Source: Diplolepis rosae | Lineage: Eukaryota > Arthropoda > Insecta > Hymenoptera > Diplolepididae | Assembly: GCA_030998225.1 (NCBI GenBank) | Contig: JAPYXD010000684.1 | Coordinates: 1,552,501-1,616,500, forward strand | Direction: 5' to 3' | DNA length: 64,000 nucleotides | Shown here: one piece after another, positions 45,293 to 57,792 of the stretch | Numbering within the stretch: position 1 is the first letter of the stretch | How the letters are laid out: every line of letters starts with the position of its first letter | The notes under the pieces: generated by a model | The model's database searches: none | Seen by the model: the letters and a program-made list of their open reading frames with translations, nothing else | What the model was told of the DNA's origin: nothing | Program-made: the position numbers and the translations under genes

Positions 45293-46326
45293 ATGAATGA
45301 ATTTTATAATGCTATTTTATCATCTTCTGATGATGAAAATGATGAACCAGTTTATAGAAGACCACGAATATTGAAAGAACGAGTTGATTATTTTGAAACT
45401 ATGGATGATTTAGATTTTTTTACACGATTTCGGTTGACAAAAAATACTGTAGAAACTTTATTGCTTGACATACATCAAAGTTTGCAACATGCTACAGAAA
45501 GGTATGTACAACATGAAAAAATATTTCTAAAATCGAACAACAATTCTGCTTTTTCAAAAACGTAAATTATTTGAAAGTGTCTTTCTGATAATATTATGCA
45601 AAATTAAATATTTTCAGAAACAATGCCATTTCACCTAGGGCACAAGTCCTGCTTGCTCTAAGGTATTATGCAACTGGTTCGCACCTTATTGCTGCTGGAG
45701 ATTTTTCTGGAGTTAGTAAAACAACTGCTCACAGAATTGTACACCGGGTAACTGCTGCTATTGCTAGACTAGCTCGGCAGGATATAAAATTACCATCAAC
45801 GGCAGCAGAAATAAATGCCGCTCAAGTCGATTTTTACGCAATAGCACGTTTTCCAAAAGTAATTTCGGCATTAGATTGCACGCATATTAGAGTCCAGTCA
45901 TTTGGTGGTGATGATGCTGAAGTATTTAGAAATAGAAAAGGCTATTTTTCTATAAACGTTCAAGCTACTTGCGATAGTGGCTTGAAATTCACAAGTATCG
46001 TGGCACGTTGGCCAGGAGCAGCTCACGATTCAACAATTTTTCGAAATTCCAGATTATGCGCTCGATTGGAAGCTGGAGAGTTTGGAACGGCAATAATATT
46101 GGCAGATGGTGGTTACGCGCTAAAAAATTATCTTATAACACCAATTAACGATCCTGTCACTAATGCTGAAAAATTATTCAACGAATCTCAAATTAGAACT
46201 CGCAATAAAATCGAATGTACATTTGGTGTGTGGAAGCGCAGATTTCCGTGTTTGGCGATAGGAATGCGTTTCACAGTTGATCATGTGCTTCCTGTGATAG
46301 TAGCAACTGCTATAACATCTGTATAA
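45293..46326 (+). CDS. Harbinger transposase (HARBI1-like nuclease)
   Basis: Exons 45293-45501 and 45618-46326, GT-AG and in phase, giving about 305 residues. An acidic start (SSSDDENDE) is followed by the helix-turn-helix FSGVSKTTAHRIVHRV. The nuclease has Asp156 (SALDCTHIRV), Asp233 (LADGGYAL) and Glu269 (KIECTFGVWKRRFPCL), D-35-E spacing. HARBI1-like proteins usually continue about 40 residues past this point; here the frame stops after VATAITSV, so the C-terminus is truncated or a further exon is missed. It should cut the element ends with its Myb partner. Confidence 0.88.
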
Positions 46327-46752
46327 TCTATTATCTATCAAATTTATATAATCAAATGTATGTATATAATAATCTATATAATCTATGTCATGCTTAATAA
46401 TATAAAAATAAAATATAACTGACGTTATCAAATAAACGTTTGCCTGCAATGTGTCAAACGAACAAAATTTTATTTTTAATTTCGTTTGTTTTCAAAATAA
46501 TGTTCAAAGTTTTGAACATTATTTGAAATTACACCTGCAATATATTTTAAACAGTCTTTGGTTGGTTAATATTAATATCACAAATTTAAATAATGTTCAA
46601 AACTTTGAACATTATTTTAGAGTATCATTACACAGCCATACGTTTCACCTAACACTACAATATAAAAATTAGTATCACAACGAGTGAGTATTAATTAAAA
46701 TCTCTTTGGTCAGACAATACGTTGAGAAAAAACGAAAATTCTTTGCTGTACT

Positions 46753-48550
46753 TCAAGCGGATTTCTCTTTTTCGATCTGCTTACGCAAAAGCTCCATCTT
46801 GAGTTGCTGTTCGAGCAAAGTGTTTTGGAGTATCTGCTTCTCCAATGCACATTTTTCTACAGCTTCTCTTTTCAAAGTTTGAATGTAGTCTATTTTCGAG
46901 TGAATTAAATCAGTATATTCCTCCGATCGTTTATTTTGACGCCTCTTGTTATAAGGTTTTTTTACTAAACGCTTTATAACTATTTTTTCCAAGCGTTCAT
47001 GTTCTGTAACTTGTTCTGCCATATTTACTTCATTTTGCGGTGACTTGGATCCAGAAGCAATACTTCGCAATTGTGACGACGTTGAAGACATTTCCAATAT
47101 AGAAGACTTTTTTTTCTTCAACATTGCTGGATTCCATGCCGACCAATCTTCCGTCTCAATTTCTTGGTTACTGAGTATCTGTAATAAAGTTTAAAAAATA
47201 TTTTCGTTATAAAAACGATTCTAATTTTTGTATAATACTATTTTAAAACCTAAATTATTATGTAAAACTAACCTTGTTCGAACTTGAAGCTTCTTCTTCT
47301 GTTTCTATGCAGACCTGTATAGAGTTTTCGGATGGTAAACTGATGTTTTCTTCCGTAATCGGTTCCGATTCATCCAAAGTAACGTCAAGTTCTTCCCATT
47401 CCTGTCCGAAACTTCCTGTTACTTGGTCACTTTTATCTGATAACAAATAAAACAATAAATAAATGAATTCATATGAATTTTGTAATACAAAAGGTCCATC
47501 AAGCTAGCACCCCCTCCATCGAATTTCATAATTATTTTTGAAAATAAATGACGGCTAAGTGGTTGTGTAATATAAGATACAATGTAGATCTTACATAAAT
47601 TAATAAAATTGAATTTATAACTTTATATAGGATTTAATTATGAACACTTTAAATAATTATATGCAGAGTTTTTCTACTATGTAGATTTTTTTTCAATCAC
47701 TACCGCTCCATGCTTAATATTTTTTTAAATCTCATCAATTTCTATCTTTCCCGGCAATCATCATGTACAGCGCTCAAGCATGCATACGTTCCTTGTATTG
47801 AAAAAAATAACAAATTTTTTCTGTATATAATTCCGAATTTCGATATATTCATAATAATTACTTGAGGTAGTGATAATTTTAGTGAATAAATTTTACCTTC
47901 CGGGGCATCATCGTCGAATTCATTATCCATTGGCTCAACTGTGTTGCCAATAATTTCTTTAACTCGTAAAGCCAAAAGATCTTCCTTCATTGGATTGCGT
48001 CCGCCACCTGTTAAAAGTTATTTATATAAATATGTAATTATGTAAATTTATGTATTATCCTATGAGTACTTGCCAATGGACCTTACTGTATATAAATTAG
48101 GAAAACTTCAAACTATATGCCTTAAAAAAATTAAAAAATTTGTTGATCTTTACCAGTTTTAAATGTTTCCCGGCGTAAATTACTGAAATGCTTTCGAGTG
48201 TTCCGTTTCAAGTTGTCCCAGCATAGTTTTAATTTATCAGCAGGACGATGATCCGGAGATAAAGCTTTTGCATTGAATTCCAGGCAACTTTGATTCCACG
48301 CTTGAAGTTTTGATTTAGTGCTAACAGCGTCTGTTCGTTTGCATTCAATAATACTTTTATACTTCTCTACGAATGATATAAAAGCATTTTTCTCACAGGC
48401 ACTAAAGTTCGAACATCTCTTTTTAGCTTTTTTTTTCCTAAACAGAAATCAAATGTATCAAATCCTTTTCGTATACTTTTTAATTTGAGGCTATATTTCA
48501 GTAGTTCAATATTTAAAAAATGTACTCACCTCTACTAATTTTGGCGTCAT
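46753..48550 (-). CDS. Harbinger Myb/SANT-like partner protein
   Basis: Exons by GT-AG and phase: 48530-48550 (tentative start MTPKLVE), 48154-48437, 47897-48007, 47273-47436 and 46753-47178. Exon 2 carries a Myb/SANT-like trihelix (ACEKNAFISFVEKYKSII, then LQAWNQ and KLCWDNLKRNTRKHF), the DNA- and transposase-binding module. The middle is acidic. The last exon ends in a long basic coiled coil (KREAVEKCALEKQ to RKQIEKEKSA). Exons 2-5 join in phase; exon 1 to exon 2 is off by one base beside an A9 run, so the start or that run is uncertain. Confidence 0.78.
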
Positions 48551-48911
48551 TGTGGTATAATTTTTTATTTCTTCTTTTTCACTTCACACCTCTAATTTAA
48601 ATAATGAAATAAATAAATTTGCCGGTAATCTAATTTATTCAGAACTGTACGCCACCTAACACGACCGCACCTATCGTCTAACCTCACTGCAGGTTTTGGC
48701 GACTAAAGTTGAGAGGCCTTGAAGTGAACCAATCAGAGCGGCCATCCCAATAGAAATTGGAGTTATCAGGAAGAGGGTATATGACTAACTAATCAGGGCT
48801 AAAATTTTCGTGGTGGAACACATTCCCAACATAATCATGATTAAACCCTCGGTTAAAAAATGATCATGATTACTTAATCAAGTATTTAATCAAAGTTGGT
48901 GAAATCGGCCT

Positions 48912-49692
48912 TTACCTTTTGGAAAAATATAAAAAGTGATCAAATTAAATGAAAAACAGTATCAATCGCGACCCGCGCGATAAACGTGGAAATGGCCAAC
49001 TGTATCACTGTAGATCTTGCTGATGTTCTACTTCAAACTCAATGCGCTCACCGCGCTCACTGCTACCATACTAGCGGCTGTAATATTACCAGTAATCTCA
49101 AACTCGACGGACCTAAATTCTCTAGAAAGGTCCCTAGGATGCCTGGCAAGGAAATTCACAGCTTGTTACCGGAAGTGCCCATAACAGCTTCACCCCCATG
49201 ATTACCGGTGTGTCTTTCCAGCTTATTGAGCCATGTTTCTCTAGTAATGGACGTTCCTATAAGTTAAAGAAGGCCACACGGGGAATTTCCGAACTCTATT
49301 ACTTGCTTACGTAGAGTTCTGAGTCGGTTTTACTACTTTCAGGACGGTAACGAAAATGAGAATATTACTAAGAATATAACCGGCAGATAAATTTCTTCAG
49401 AATTCATGAGAATTTTGTTATTTTGGCTTTTTAAACGTGTTAAACAATGAAAATTAATAAATACTGGAATATTAAATTATCCTTGAAATTTTTTATGTGC
49501 ATTTTATTTGCGCAGTAGAAAGTGAAAAACGAGAACTAAAAGTGTATATATTGTAAGTTATGTTCCAGAGATTTAGTTTAACGTATTATTGTTGAAATTA
49601 TTGTATGGAAATCTTACAATTTTGTATCAGAATTGGAATTACTTCACATCAGTGGGGGTTAATATACAGGAATTTATTTAGTTAACTATAAT
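48912..49692. other. Non-coding DNA
   Basis: A 71-codon plus-strand frame at 48986-49201 lacks recognisable features. The remainder is AT-rich. Nothing else seen. Confidence 0.5.
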
Positions 49693-49694
49693 TA

Positions 49695-50617
49695 CCAAGT
49701 CTAGAAGTATGAAACCGGAATTTTTTTGCAAAAGTTACACGTCTGTTGCATGAAAATCATTAAAAATATTTTATTCAAAGTAATCTCCACTGCTATTTAC
49801 ACATTTTTCCCACCTCTTCGGAAGGCGATGAATGCCACGCCAATAAAACTGTTCGTCTTTTAAATCAAACCAGTTATCCAGTCATCCTCGTACATTTTCG
49901 TACGAAGTGAAGCGTTGTTCAGCGAGAGTGTGGCCCAGTGATGCGAACAGATGGTAATCCGACGGAGCAAAGTCTGGAAAATAAGCGGCATGCCCCCGTA
50001 TTTCCCAACTGAATATCTCGATCGTTTCCCTGACCCGTTTCACTGTGTGTGATGGGGCATTATCGTGAAGAAAAATGACTTTGTTTTGCCTTCTTCGATA
50101 ATCCGGTCGTTTTTCTTGTGATGCTTGATTCAAATCGATCATTTGCTGTTGGTAGTGATCCGTGTTGACAGTTTCACCTGGTTTTAGCAGCTCATAATAG
50201 ATGACACCCTTCTGATCCCAGTCATCGAACTTTTTCGGTGGTGTTCCACGATCTTCGTTTCTTACATCAAAATTACCACTTTTGAATTTTTTAAACCACT
50301 CGAAACACTGTGTTTTGCCAAGAGCATGTTCACCATAAGCTTATTCGACAAGCATTTGATGCGATTCTGCAGCAGTTTTCTTCAAGTGACAACAAAGAAC
50401 CATGGCTGTCCGCAAATCGTAGTTCGTAGGCATAAAACTCGACATGTTAATGCTTGTAGTAAATACACTGGTATATCGAAATTAGGTTGTTGTCTACTGA
50501 AAATCTTTCTCAGCTGCTAGAGGGAGAAGATGATGCTGCAGAAGCGATCGTACGGTCCCTAAACTGATGGCAAGCACCATCAACAAGGAAATTCCGGTTT
50601 TATACTTCTAGACCTGG
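49695..50617 (-). mobile_element. mariner element, internally deleted
   Basis: Inverted ends CCAAGTCTAGAAGTATGAAA and the complement of CCAGGTCTAGAAGTATAAAA, each flanked by TA (49693-49694, 50618-50619). Length 923 bp against about 1.3 kb for an intact mariner. Needs a transposase in trans. Confidence 0.92.
49771..50445 (-). pseudogene. mariner transposase, middle deleted
   Basis: Start MSSFMPTNYDLRTAM at 50445, then a helix-turn-helix region (HLKKTAAESHQMLVE, stop, AYGEHALGKTQCFEWFKKFKSG) ending EDRGTPPKKF. The sequence then jumps to WDQKGVIYYELLKPGETVN, so the part with the first catalytic Asp is gone. The second Asp (HDNAPSHT) and FAPSDYHLF are kept. A second stop precedes LDNWFDLKDEQFYWRGI and the end at 49771. 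Confidence 0.88.
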
Positions 50618-50619
50618 TA

Positions 50620-51108
50620 TAATGGTTGGATGAAAAAAATTCCCTAACTTTTTTACGTTTTACTTGACTTTCTCTACCGATTCCCTGACCTGCAGCGACC
50701 CCGGAAAATGCAAACAAAAATAAAAACTGTTTTATTCCTTTAAAATTTGAATTTTGATTAATTGATATATGACTTAATATAATTATTACGTGTATATTAT
50801 ATACATTTTATTGTATAATAAAGGATTTAATACATATTCTATAATTACATAGATCAAATTAATTTAAGATTTTTAGTATTCAGTGTATTAAATTCAAAAT
50901 GAATTTAACCTCAAATTTCAACAGTATATAATATTAATACATTAACAGTGAAACTGTTATTAGGTTCTTCTTGATACAAATATATTTATATGAATATTTC
51001 TATAAATTCTGAAGTATTCTTGGTTATATTACTTGAACTTAAATTATCAAGAATTTAAGAGCTCTAAGCATACGAGTAAATCCGCTCATTTTCGGTTAGG
51101 GTGCTGCA
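50620..51108. other. AT-rich non-coding DNA
   Basis: No ORF, RNA or repeat recognised. Confidence 0.5.
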
Positions 51109-53604
51109 CGGTAGTATAGACAGGTCTGGTAACTCCCTGGTGCGGGATGTTCCCTTATCGGGACGAGTAGTAGTTTTGAAAGTGACAGCTTGGGCAGCGC
51201 TGCAATCGAGTAGTTGGAGGAATACCCGTGGTTTACAGCAGCCCTATCCGACCCCTGCCTGCAACGGCGAGAACTTGATTCCCTTAGTGATTATAGTTTC
51301 TATGTGCGAAGTTTTCTCACCAGAGCGGCGCTGCACGCGGCACGCTCTACAAAATCATTATACCTCTGATTATACTAATAGACAAATATTTAAAAAATTT
51401 TAAATAATTAAGTTTCTGAACAATATGAGATGATAAAATGTTCCTAAAATGATTCTAGGACATAAAATACACATTTTGCATAAATCAATTAATACAAAAT
51501 AAAAAAAAGAACACATTAAACTTCGTAAAATATATACTGTGGATACGCATGAAGAATTCTTGAGACCCTGAACAAAATTTTTTTTATATTATCCCCATAT
51601 AACTGTAAATATATTTAGAAATAAATAAAAAGCTTAAGCTTCTAAATAGAAGTATTTTCCATTAATGTTTTCCAGCTTCAAACGAATGAAATGAAAAATA
51701 AATATTTTGTTAAGCCCTGTGTTCAACATAAAAAGCCATGTGAAGGGAAATATATACTCAATTAAAAATTTGTGAATGTAACAAAAAATATTCATTACTA
51801 TAAAATTTGCTAGTACATATTTTTAACATATTTTAAATTTTTAACATGTACGTATCTGTAAATAAAATATTAGACCAGATTCTATATATAAAGATATCTG
51901 ATAAAGTATCTAATATATCTATATTCCCTGTACGAAATATGTCGAACATAAGCGAAGACATATATACATATGTATTCATTTTAATATGACGTGTTTTGCA
52001 GGGAAAGATAAACTACCGTTTATAATAATAATATTAAAATATTTATTTTAATTACTTTCTACTTAGTATTTTTACGCCTATAATAAAATATAGATACGTT
52101 CATATTAATCATCACGGTACTTATTTAATTCCAAAATTTATCTTTATATCCCTTCAATCCATTCCTTTTCATCCGAATTCTTGCAGTGAAACATAAATAT
52201 CCAAGAAAGCACTTTTATATTTTTTTACAAAATGGATTTGTATAATAAATATAGTGTCGTTGATGTTGCATTCAAAATCCATTTAGTATTTCTTTAGCTT
52301 CCTTAATTTCAGAAAATTTAACTGAACAAGATAAAAATATTTTATTCAGTATGAGATTTCGAATGGAATATTATCAATACTGTATAAAAGTTTCACTAAT
52401 TTTTTGTTCCTTTCCTTTTGTTTAGAGATTTTTTGGCACTATCAGATTAGCTGGGGGAACAAATGATCATCCTTGTACACCAACCTTCTTTGCAAATATA
52501 CAAGGTATTAGCTGCCTTTAGCATTTTGAAACCTCCAAAGCTTGGAAATTGTAGTACTTTCGATGGCAACCCTCCACAGCCCTTAATAACAATTTCAAAA
52601 TTGAAAGAATTACATCAGTCGAATAGTAAAAGCGCAATTCAAGAAATTCGAGAAAAGTTAAAAGCAATTATCGATTGTGAAGACACTGATTTTAGTGATT
52701 TTGTAGATGCAGTAGCGCACGATTATGCTTTACCAGCTGTTAGAGATTGTTTGATTTTTACACAACTGGTCGTATAACTGCTTACATTAAACAGCACACT
52801 CAGTGTTCGACATGCTTAAATGCATTTTTGACTACTTCTGAAATTAATGCAGATACAATAACTTTTTCTTGTGATCAGTTACCTGAAAGTTTGAGTAGAT
52901 TTGCAAAAATAAATAAAGATTTCATACATCCAAATGTTAAGTTATACAAGCTTATCACGGTTGTCGAATATCTATTTAACAAACATTGCCGGTCTAACAA
53001 TTCTTTTGATCTAATTCTAGACGATTTAATTTCATCTGAAACAAAATTTAGTTTTCAATGCAAAGAACATGCCAATGAAGCTGTGGAGATGTTAGCATAT
53101 ATAATTCAATTATATCTTCAAATACGGATGAGACAATTCATAAGACAGGAAATAGCTGAGATTTAAAAAGTTAGCGTCTTGAAAAAAAAAGCAGCCAAGC
53201 TTTGCGGCACTTAACTAGTCAATCATCGATCTGTACATGTTAAAAATATATACTAGCAAATTTTATAGTAATGAATATTTTTTGTTACATTTAAAAATTT
53301 TTAATTGAGTATATATTTCCCTTCACATGGTTTTTTATGTTGAACACAGGGCTTAACAATACATACATAGAAACTATAATCACTAAGGAACCGCCATTTT
53401 GTTTTTAGTCGGACAGGGCTGGTTTACAGACAACTTTCACAGCTGACTACGTTCTGGGTATATCTATATACATACATTCTACGGTGAGGTCATTCGGGCC
53501 ACAACTCGATACTAGCGCTATCCGTGGCGAAATTATGAAACATTCTGACTACAAGAAGGGAACATCCCCCACCACGGGAGTTGCCTGGCCTGTCTATACT
53601 ACCG
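51109..53604 (+). mobile_element. P-like DNA transposon with long inverted repeats
   Basis: The ends are CGGTAGTATAGACAGG at 51109 and its complement ending at 53604. Inverted similarity continues with gaps through CTTAGTGATTATAGTTTCTATGT (51283-51304 versus 53388-53409), then resumes at 51712-51860 versus 53222-53363. The left arm is interrupted by about 405 bp (51306-51711) of unassigned DNA absent from the right arm. A P-like transposase C-terminal fragment lies inside. No 8-bp duplication is visible at the ends. Confidence 0.75.
52426..53166 (+). pseudogene. P-element-like transposase fragment, copy 2
   Basis: After a TTTAG acceptor it reads FFGTIRLAGGTNDHPCTPTF. One extra T relative to copy 1 (CTTCTTTGC versus CTTCTTGC, near 52490) shifts the frame into VLAAFSILKPPKLGNC. 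A second shift, shared with copy 1, precedes YTTGRITAYIKQHTQCSTCL (52747-53166) and the C-terminal domain ...KLITVVEYLFNKH...FSFQCKEHANEA. The N-terminal THAP and catalytic core are absent from this copy. Confidence 0.78.
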
Positions 53605-54165
53605 TCGGGTAAATGATGGCGGTGGCGGCGCCACCTATGCAGTTGGCTTACGATCGTTGCAAATGCATGGCAACGTGTTGAAAAATTAATATTTGTAAAA
53701 GATAAAAGTTTTATTATATTATTAATATCAAATATGAATAATGAGCATTATTAATATAATCCAAAACAACGTCTTTGTATTTATATTATAATAGTACACA
53801 GTAAAACCTATTGTAGCCGACACATATGGGAGACAAGTTCGGCTACGATGGGTACCAATGACATGCGATAATTGCTAAGGACTTATTACTAGCTGGGTTC
53901 AGTGCTGTGGCAACAGGTGCCCCTGTGTTTAGTAACACACGTACCGGCTTGTACATATTTTTTGTGTTTACTTTTGTGCAAAAAGGTGAGTAAAAGTTAG
54001 TTTGAAAAATAATCAGTTATTTTTGTTGATAATTTAAAAATTTCATAGACAAATTCAGTCGATAAAAAACTATAAGGAATACTTGATGCTTTTAGTGGAA
54101 AATGTATACATGACAGTTGAGGTTATGTTGCACGACTGTACAGCCCTATCCAACTGCCCAAAAGA
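53605..54165. other. Non-coding DNA
   Basis: Includes TGTAGCCGACACATATG and its near-inverse TTCGGCTACGATG around 53813-53850, a short hairpin. Nothing else supported. Confidence 0.45.
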
Positions 54166-56228
54166 TGTCCGTAAATATGTGACCCCCACATGGTAGTTCC
54201 TTAAAATCTCAACTGAAGGCGCAGTTGCGCTTCAGCCTGACTTTAACATTGTTTCTTATGGGAAAATGTTACAAATAATTTAAAGAATTATATTTATCAG
54301 TAAAAAATACATATCGAACTACCACAATAAATTAACAAACATATAATTCAAATTTTTAGCAAAAAAAATTTAAAATATAATGATAGGAATGGAGAAAATA
54401 AATTTTAAACGCAGTCGCGCTTCAGCCTGACTTTTTAACATTTCTGGTAAGAAGGTATGGATTAAATTGAATTAAAAGTAGTTTGAATATGGGCGATTTT
54501 CCAACACTTTTAATCCAAAGCAATACCGTTTTTGAACGTAAACACTTCAATTCATTTTAGCGTGCTACGTTTGTGCTCGTTTCAATTCCGTTGAATCCTG
54601 CGATCAAGAATGAACACGTTTTAATTCTGTCAAGGGTGAAAGATTTGAAGTCAATTTGATTCTGTTTAATCTCGCAAAGATACTTATAATATTAAAGACA
54701 TCTTAATTCGTTTTTATGAGTCAAAGTGTGAATGAAAGTAATTCAATTTAATTACGTAGGATAACCTAAGAAGTTGAAGTCATTTTAATTTCATCCTGTG
54801 AGTGGATATGTGGAACAAACTAATTTTGTTGTTTCTCGTCTAAAATTGAAGTCAATTTAATTCGGTTTGACCACTGTAATGGCAGGAGTTTGAATTCTAA
54901 TTAATTATTTTGCAAATTTTTTCTAAATAATTAAGATAAATTTCCTTAAAAAATGCAATTGAGAAATAATAAATATGCAATTAATATATCTTAAATAAAT
55001 TTATCAAAAAATACAATGAACGTTATCTTTACTAAATATGACAAAAAATGAAAATGAGAAACTCTTGTAAAAATTAAATGTACATTGATTTAATCAATCC
55101 AAATTTATACATAATTGAGAATAAATTCCATTTATGAATTAAAATGACGTATAAACTTAACATGAATAAATAAACTTTTTTCTTTCTTTTTTTAGGGTAA
55201 TTCTGTTCAATTCCGTTCCACTGAAGCGGTACTTTTTACTCCGTTTTAATCCCGATTATTTGGTGGATTCATTTCAATCCATTTCATTTACGTCTTCAAT
55301 ACCCTTCTGGATTGAATCGCAATTTTCATAAACGGTATTAAATTGAATAGAAACGTTTCTATCTAATTTAATCCATACTTTCTTACCGGGTTGTTTCGTA
55401 TGGAATAATTTTACAAACAATTTAAAGAATTATATTCTATAATAAAAAAATATTTATGAAAATATCATAATAAATTAACAAACATATCATATTAAAAATT
55501 TACAGCAAAAAAAAATTTTAATAGGTACTGATAGCAATGGAGAAAACAATTTTGAATATATATATAGCTTTCTATAGTATATCAAAGCGTTATAATAATT
55601 TGAATTGATAATAATTTCCAATTAATTAACAAAGCAATTCACTTCAAAATGAAGTTTAGAAATAAATTTACATGCAAAGTAATAGATAGCTGACCATAAT
55701 AATAATTGCTTTGTTAATTAATTGGAAATTATTATCAATTCAATTATTATAACACTTTAATACACTATGGAAAGCTATATAAATATATGTATTCAAAATT
55801 GTTTTCTCCTTTGCTATCAGTATCTATTAAAATTTTTTTTGGCTGTAAATTTTAATGTTTCAATGTTAATTTATTATAATATTTTCAAAAATATTTTTTT
55901 ATTAAAGAATATAATTTTTTAAATTGTTTGTAAAATTATTCCATAAGAAAAAATGTTAAAAAGAAAGGCTGAAGCATGACTGCGTTTAAAATGTTTTCTC
56001 TCCATTCCTATCATTATCTATCAAAATTTTTTGGCTGAAAATTCTTATTATATGTTTGTCAGTTTATTGTGATAGTTTCATGAGTATTTTTTATTGATAA
56101 AGATGATTTTTTAAATTCTTTGTAACATTATCCCATGTGAAACAATGTTAAAATCAGGCTGAAGCGCAACTGCGCCCTCAGTCGGGATTTTAAGGAACTA
56201 TCATCTGGGGGTCATATATTTACAGACG
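54166..56228. repeat. Compound foldback element with two-unit arms
   Basis: The outer arm 54166-54443 is inverted at about 55965-56228, and an inner related unit 55392-55642 is inverted at 55707-55945. Each arm is thus two tandem copies of one ~270-bp unit (marker: TTACAAA-x-AATTTAAAGAATTATAT and CGCAGT...GCTTCAGCCTGA) meeting at a ~65-nt centre. Removing the insert 54444-55389 makes the left arm continuous. Confidence 0.85.
54444..55389. mobile_element. 946-bp element nested in the foldback
   Basis: Ends are inverted: CTGGTAAGAAGGTATGGATT at the left, and the complement of CCGGTAAGAAAGTATGGATT at the right, then both ...AAATT. The interior has many loose copies of an ATTCAATTTAATT-like word and no ORF. 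It interrupts the left arm at a point where the right arm is continuous. Confidence 0.75.
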
Positions 56229-56763
56229 CGTTCCATGCAAAAACCAGCCCCCGGAATCTCTGGAGTTTAAAATGTCACAGATGTTGACCGTTGGCCACCG
56301 TGGCGAATGGCTGTTCATGAGGCCGACCTTATACAGATTAGCATTATAGAACATTGAAATTTAACGTTTTTTGTGAAAAATTGGTGTCTGAAGTGCTTTT
56401 GTGTGCTTTTTAGGTAAATTGGAATGGTTTTAACAGTCGCTAATATAAAAATTTAAGTGAAAAAGCGGAAATTTGTTGCTGTAGGTTGCAAAACAGGCTA
56501 CACGTAATGCTCTGAAAAAGTGCATTGTTTTGTGGTTTATTTATCATGAGCGCCTTTAACTTATTAAAATTTAATCTATACCAAATTTAAAACGCTTTGA
56601 ATAAAAAAATCAACAAAGCTGACTGACTGAACTTAAGGTATTGGGATCTGACATTAGGGGATACGACATCTGGAGGCCATTTTAAGAACTAGTCTAAAGT
56701 ACAGCAAAGTACATCAGTAAATGAGAAAAATCCATGAAATCTTAATTAATTAATTACTTCAAC

Positions 56764-57230
56764 ATGGATGGCATTAGTTTTACTCCCCGATTGAAAAGAA
56801 AACGTGCATATTATTGTGCTGTTGAAAATTGCCGCGCTAATTCCAATGAAAACTTGAATTTAAGCTTTCATTTCATTCCAAGTTCTAACCAAAGAACTGT
56901 CAAAGTGAACAATTACTTCGGAAATCCGGAAAATATTGATATTTTCGCCGCCTGGAAAAACGCTACAAATATCAAAATTGTGCAGTCCTATACGAGAGTG
57001 TGTTCACGACATTTTACTAAGCATGATTACTTTTTTCCCGGTAAGAAATGTTTGTCAACAACTTTGTTTAGAAAATATTTTTACATCATAGAAATTAACA
57101 AATAACAATATCTAAATTTTCGAATAATTTTTAGAAGTGTCTGCAAGTCGAAGAATTCTGAAGAAAATACCAGTTCCATCATGTAATTTGCCACCTCGTT
57201 CGTTGATAAAAACCACGGTCGTATACACAG
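56764..57230 (+). CDS. THAP zinc-finger protein fragment
   Basis: Exon 56764-57040 (donor GTAAGA) and exon from 57135, in phase. MDGISFTPRLKRKRAYYCAVENC...FHFIPS...FAAWKNA...RVCSRHF, then ILKKIPVPSCNLPPRSL, give C-x4-C...C-x2-H, the Trp and the closing proline motif of a THAP DNA-binding domain. The frame then reads to TAG near 57267, where a 39-bp block shared with 63508-63546 and a Tc1-like remnant begin. No nuclease domain follows: a transposon or transposon-derived gene cut off at its 3' side. Confidence 0.72.
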
Positions 57231-57264
57231 GCAAAGATATTATAAACCTAGATGCGGTGCAGGC

Positions 57265-57792
57265 CTAGTTCCCCGCGAAGATTGTCCCCCGAGACTTGAG
57301 CCAAAAATGCGCCTCATCAGAAAAGATGATTTTTTGATGAAAATTGGGATCATTTTCAATTGATTCCAGAGCCCAATCCGCGAACTCCCGACGCAAACGA
57401 TGGTCATTAGGCTTCAGTTCTTGGGCCAGAATCATCTTATAGGGATGCAGGCCAAGATCCAATCGCAAAATACGCCAGGTAGTCATCCTGGACAGGCCCA
57501 ATTCCTGAGATCGGCGTGGCACGGACAATTCACGGTTTTCCTCGATACTGGCCTGTACGGCGGCTATATTCTGTGTAGAACGTGCGGTACGCATACGATT
57601 TTTAGGCTTAGTATCCAATAGAATAAATTCACTCTCCAACTTATCGATTATTCGACGAATTGAGAGCGCGGATGGAGCAGAATGACGACCATATTTTGCA
57701 CGATATGCTCTTTGAACACCGACAAAACTTCTCGAATTTTGATAAAATAATTGGACAATTTCCAAACGTTGTGGAAGCGTGAAACTACTCAT
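57265..57792 (-). pseudogene. Tc1-like transposase, N-terminal part
   Basis: MSSFTLPQRLEIVQLFYQNSRSF opens a DUF4817-like helix-turn-helix, followed by a second HTH (RRSQELGLSRMTTWRILR) and the start of the DDE domain with IIFSDEAHFWL, holding the first catalytic Asp. After WLKSRG the residues TIFAGN belong to the adjoining block, so the second Asp and last acidic residue are lost. Confidence 0.83.

Larger units (their letters stand above)
45073..48911. mobile_element. PIF/Harbinger DNA transposon with two convergent genes
   Basis: The left end GGGCCCGTTTCACCAAC and right end GTTGGTGAAATCGGCCT are inverted repeats that extend with mismatches through GATTAAAT. The flanks are TAA (45070-45072) and TTA (48912-48914), near the TWA duplication of the superfamily. 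Inside are a DDE transposase on plus and a Myb/SANT-like gene on minus, the standard two-protein set. Largely intact; the transposase C-terminus looks short. Confidence 0.88.

Noticed and set aside
48986..49201. 71-aa ORF as a small gene
   Set aside because: No recognisable residues, no splice context and no upstream signal; lies between two transposons.
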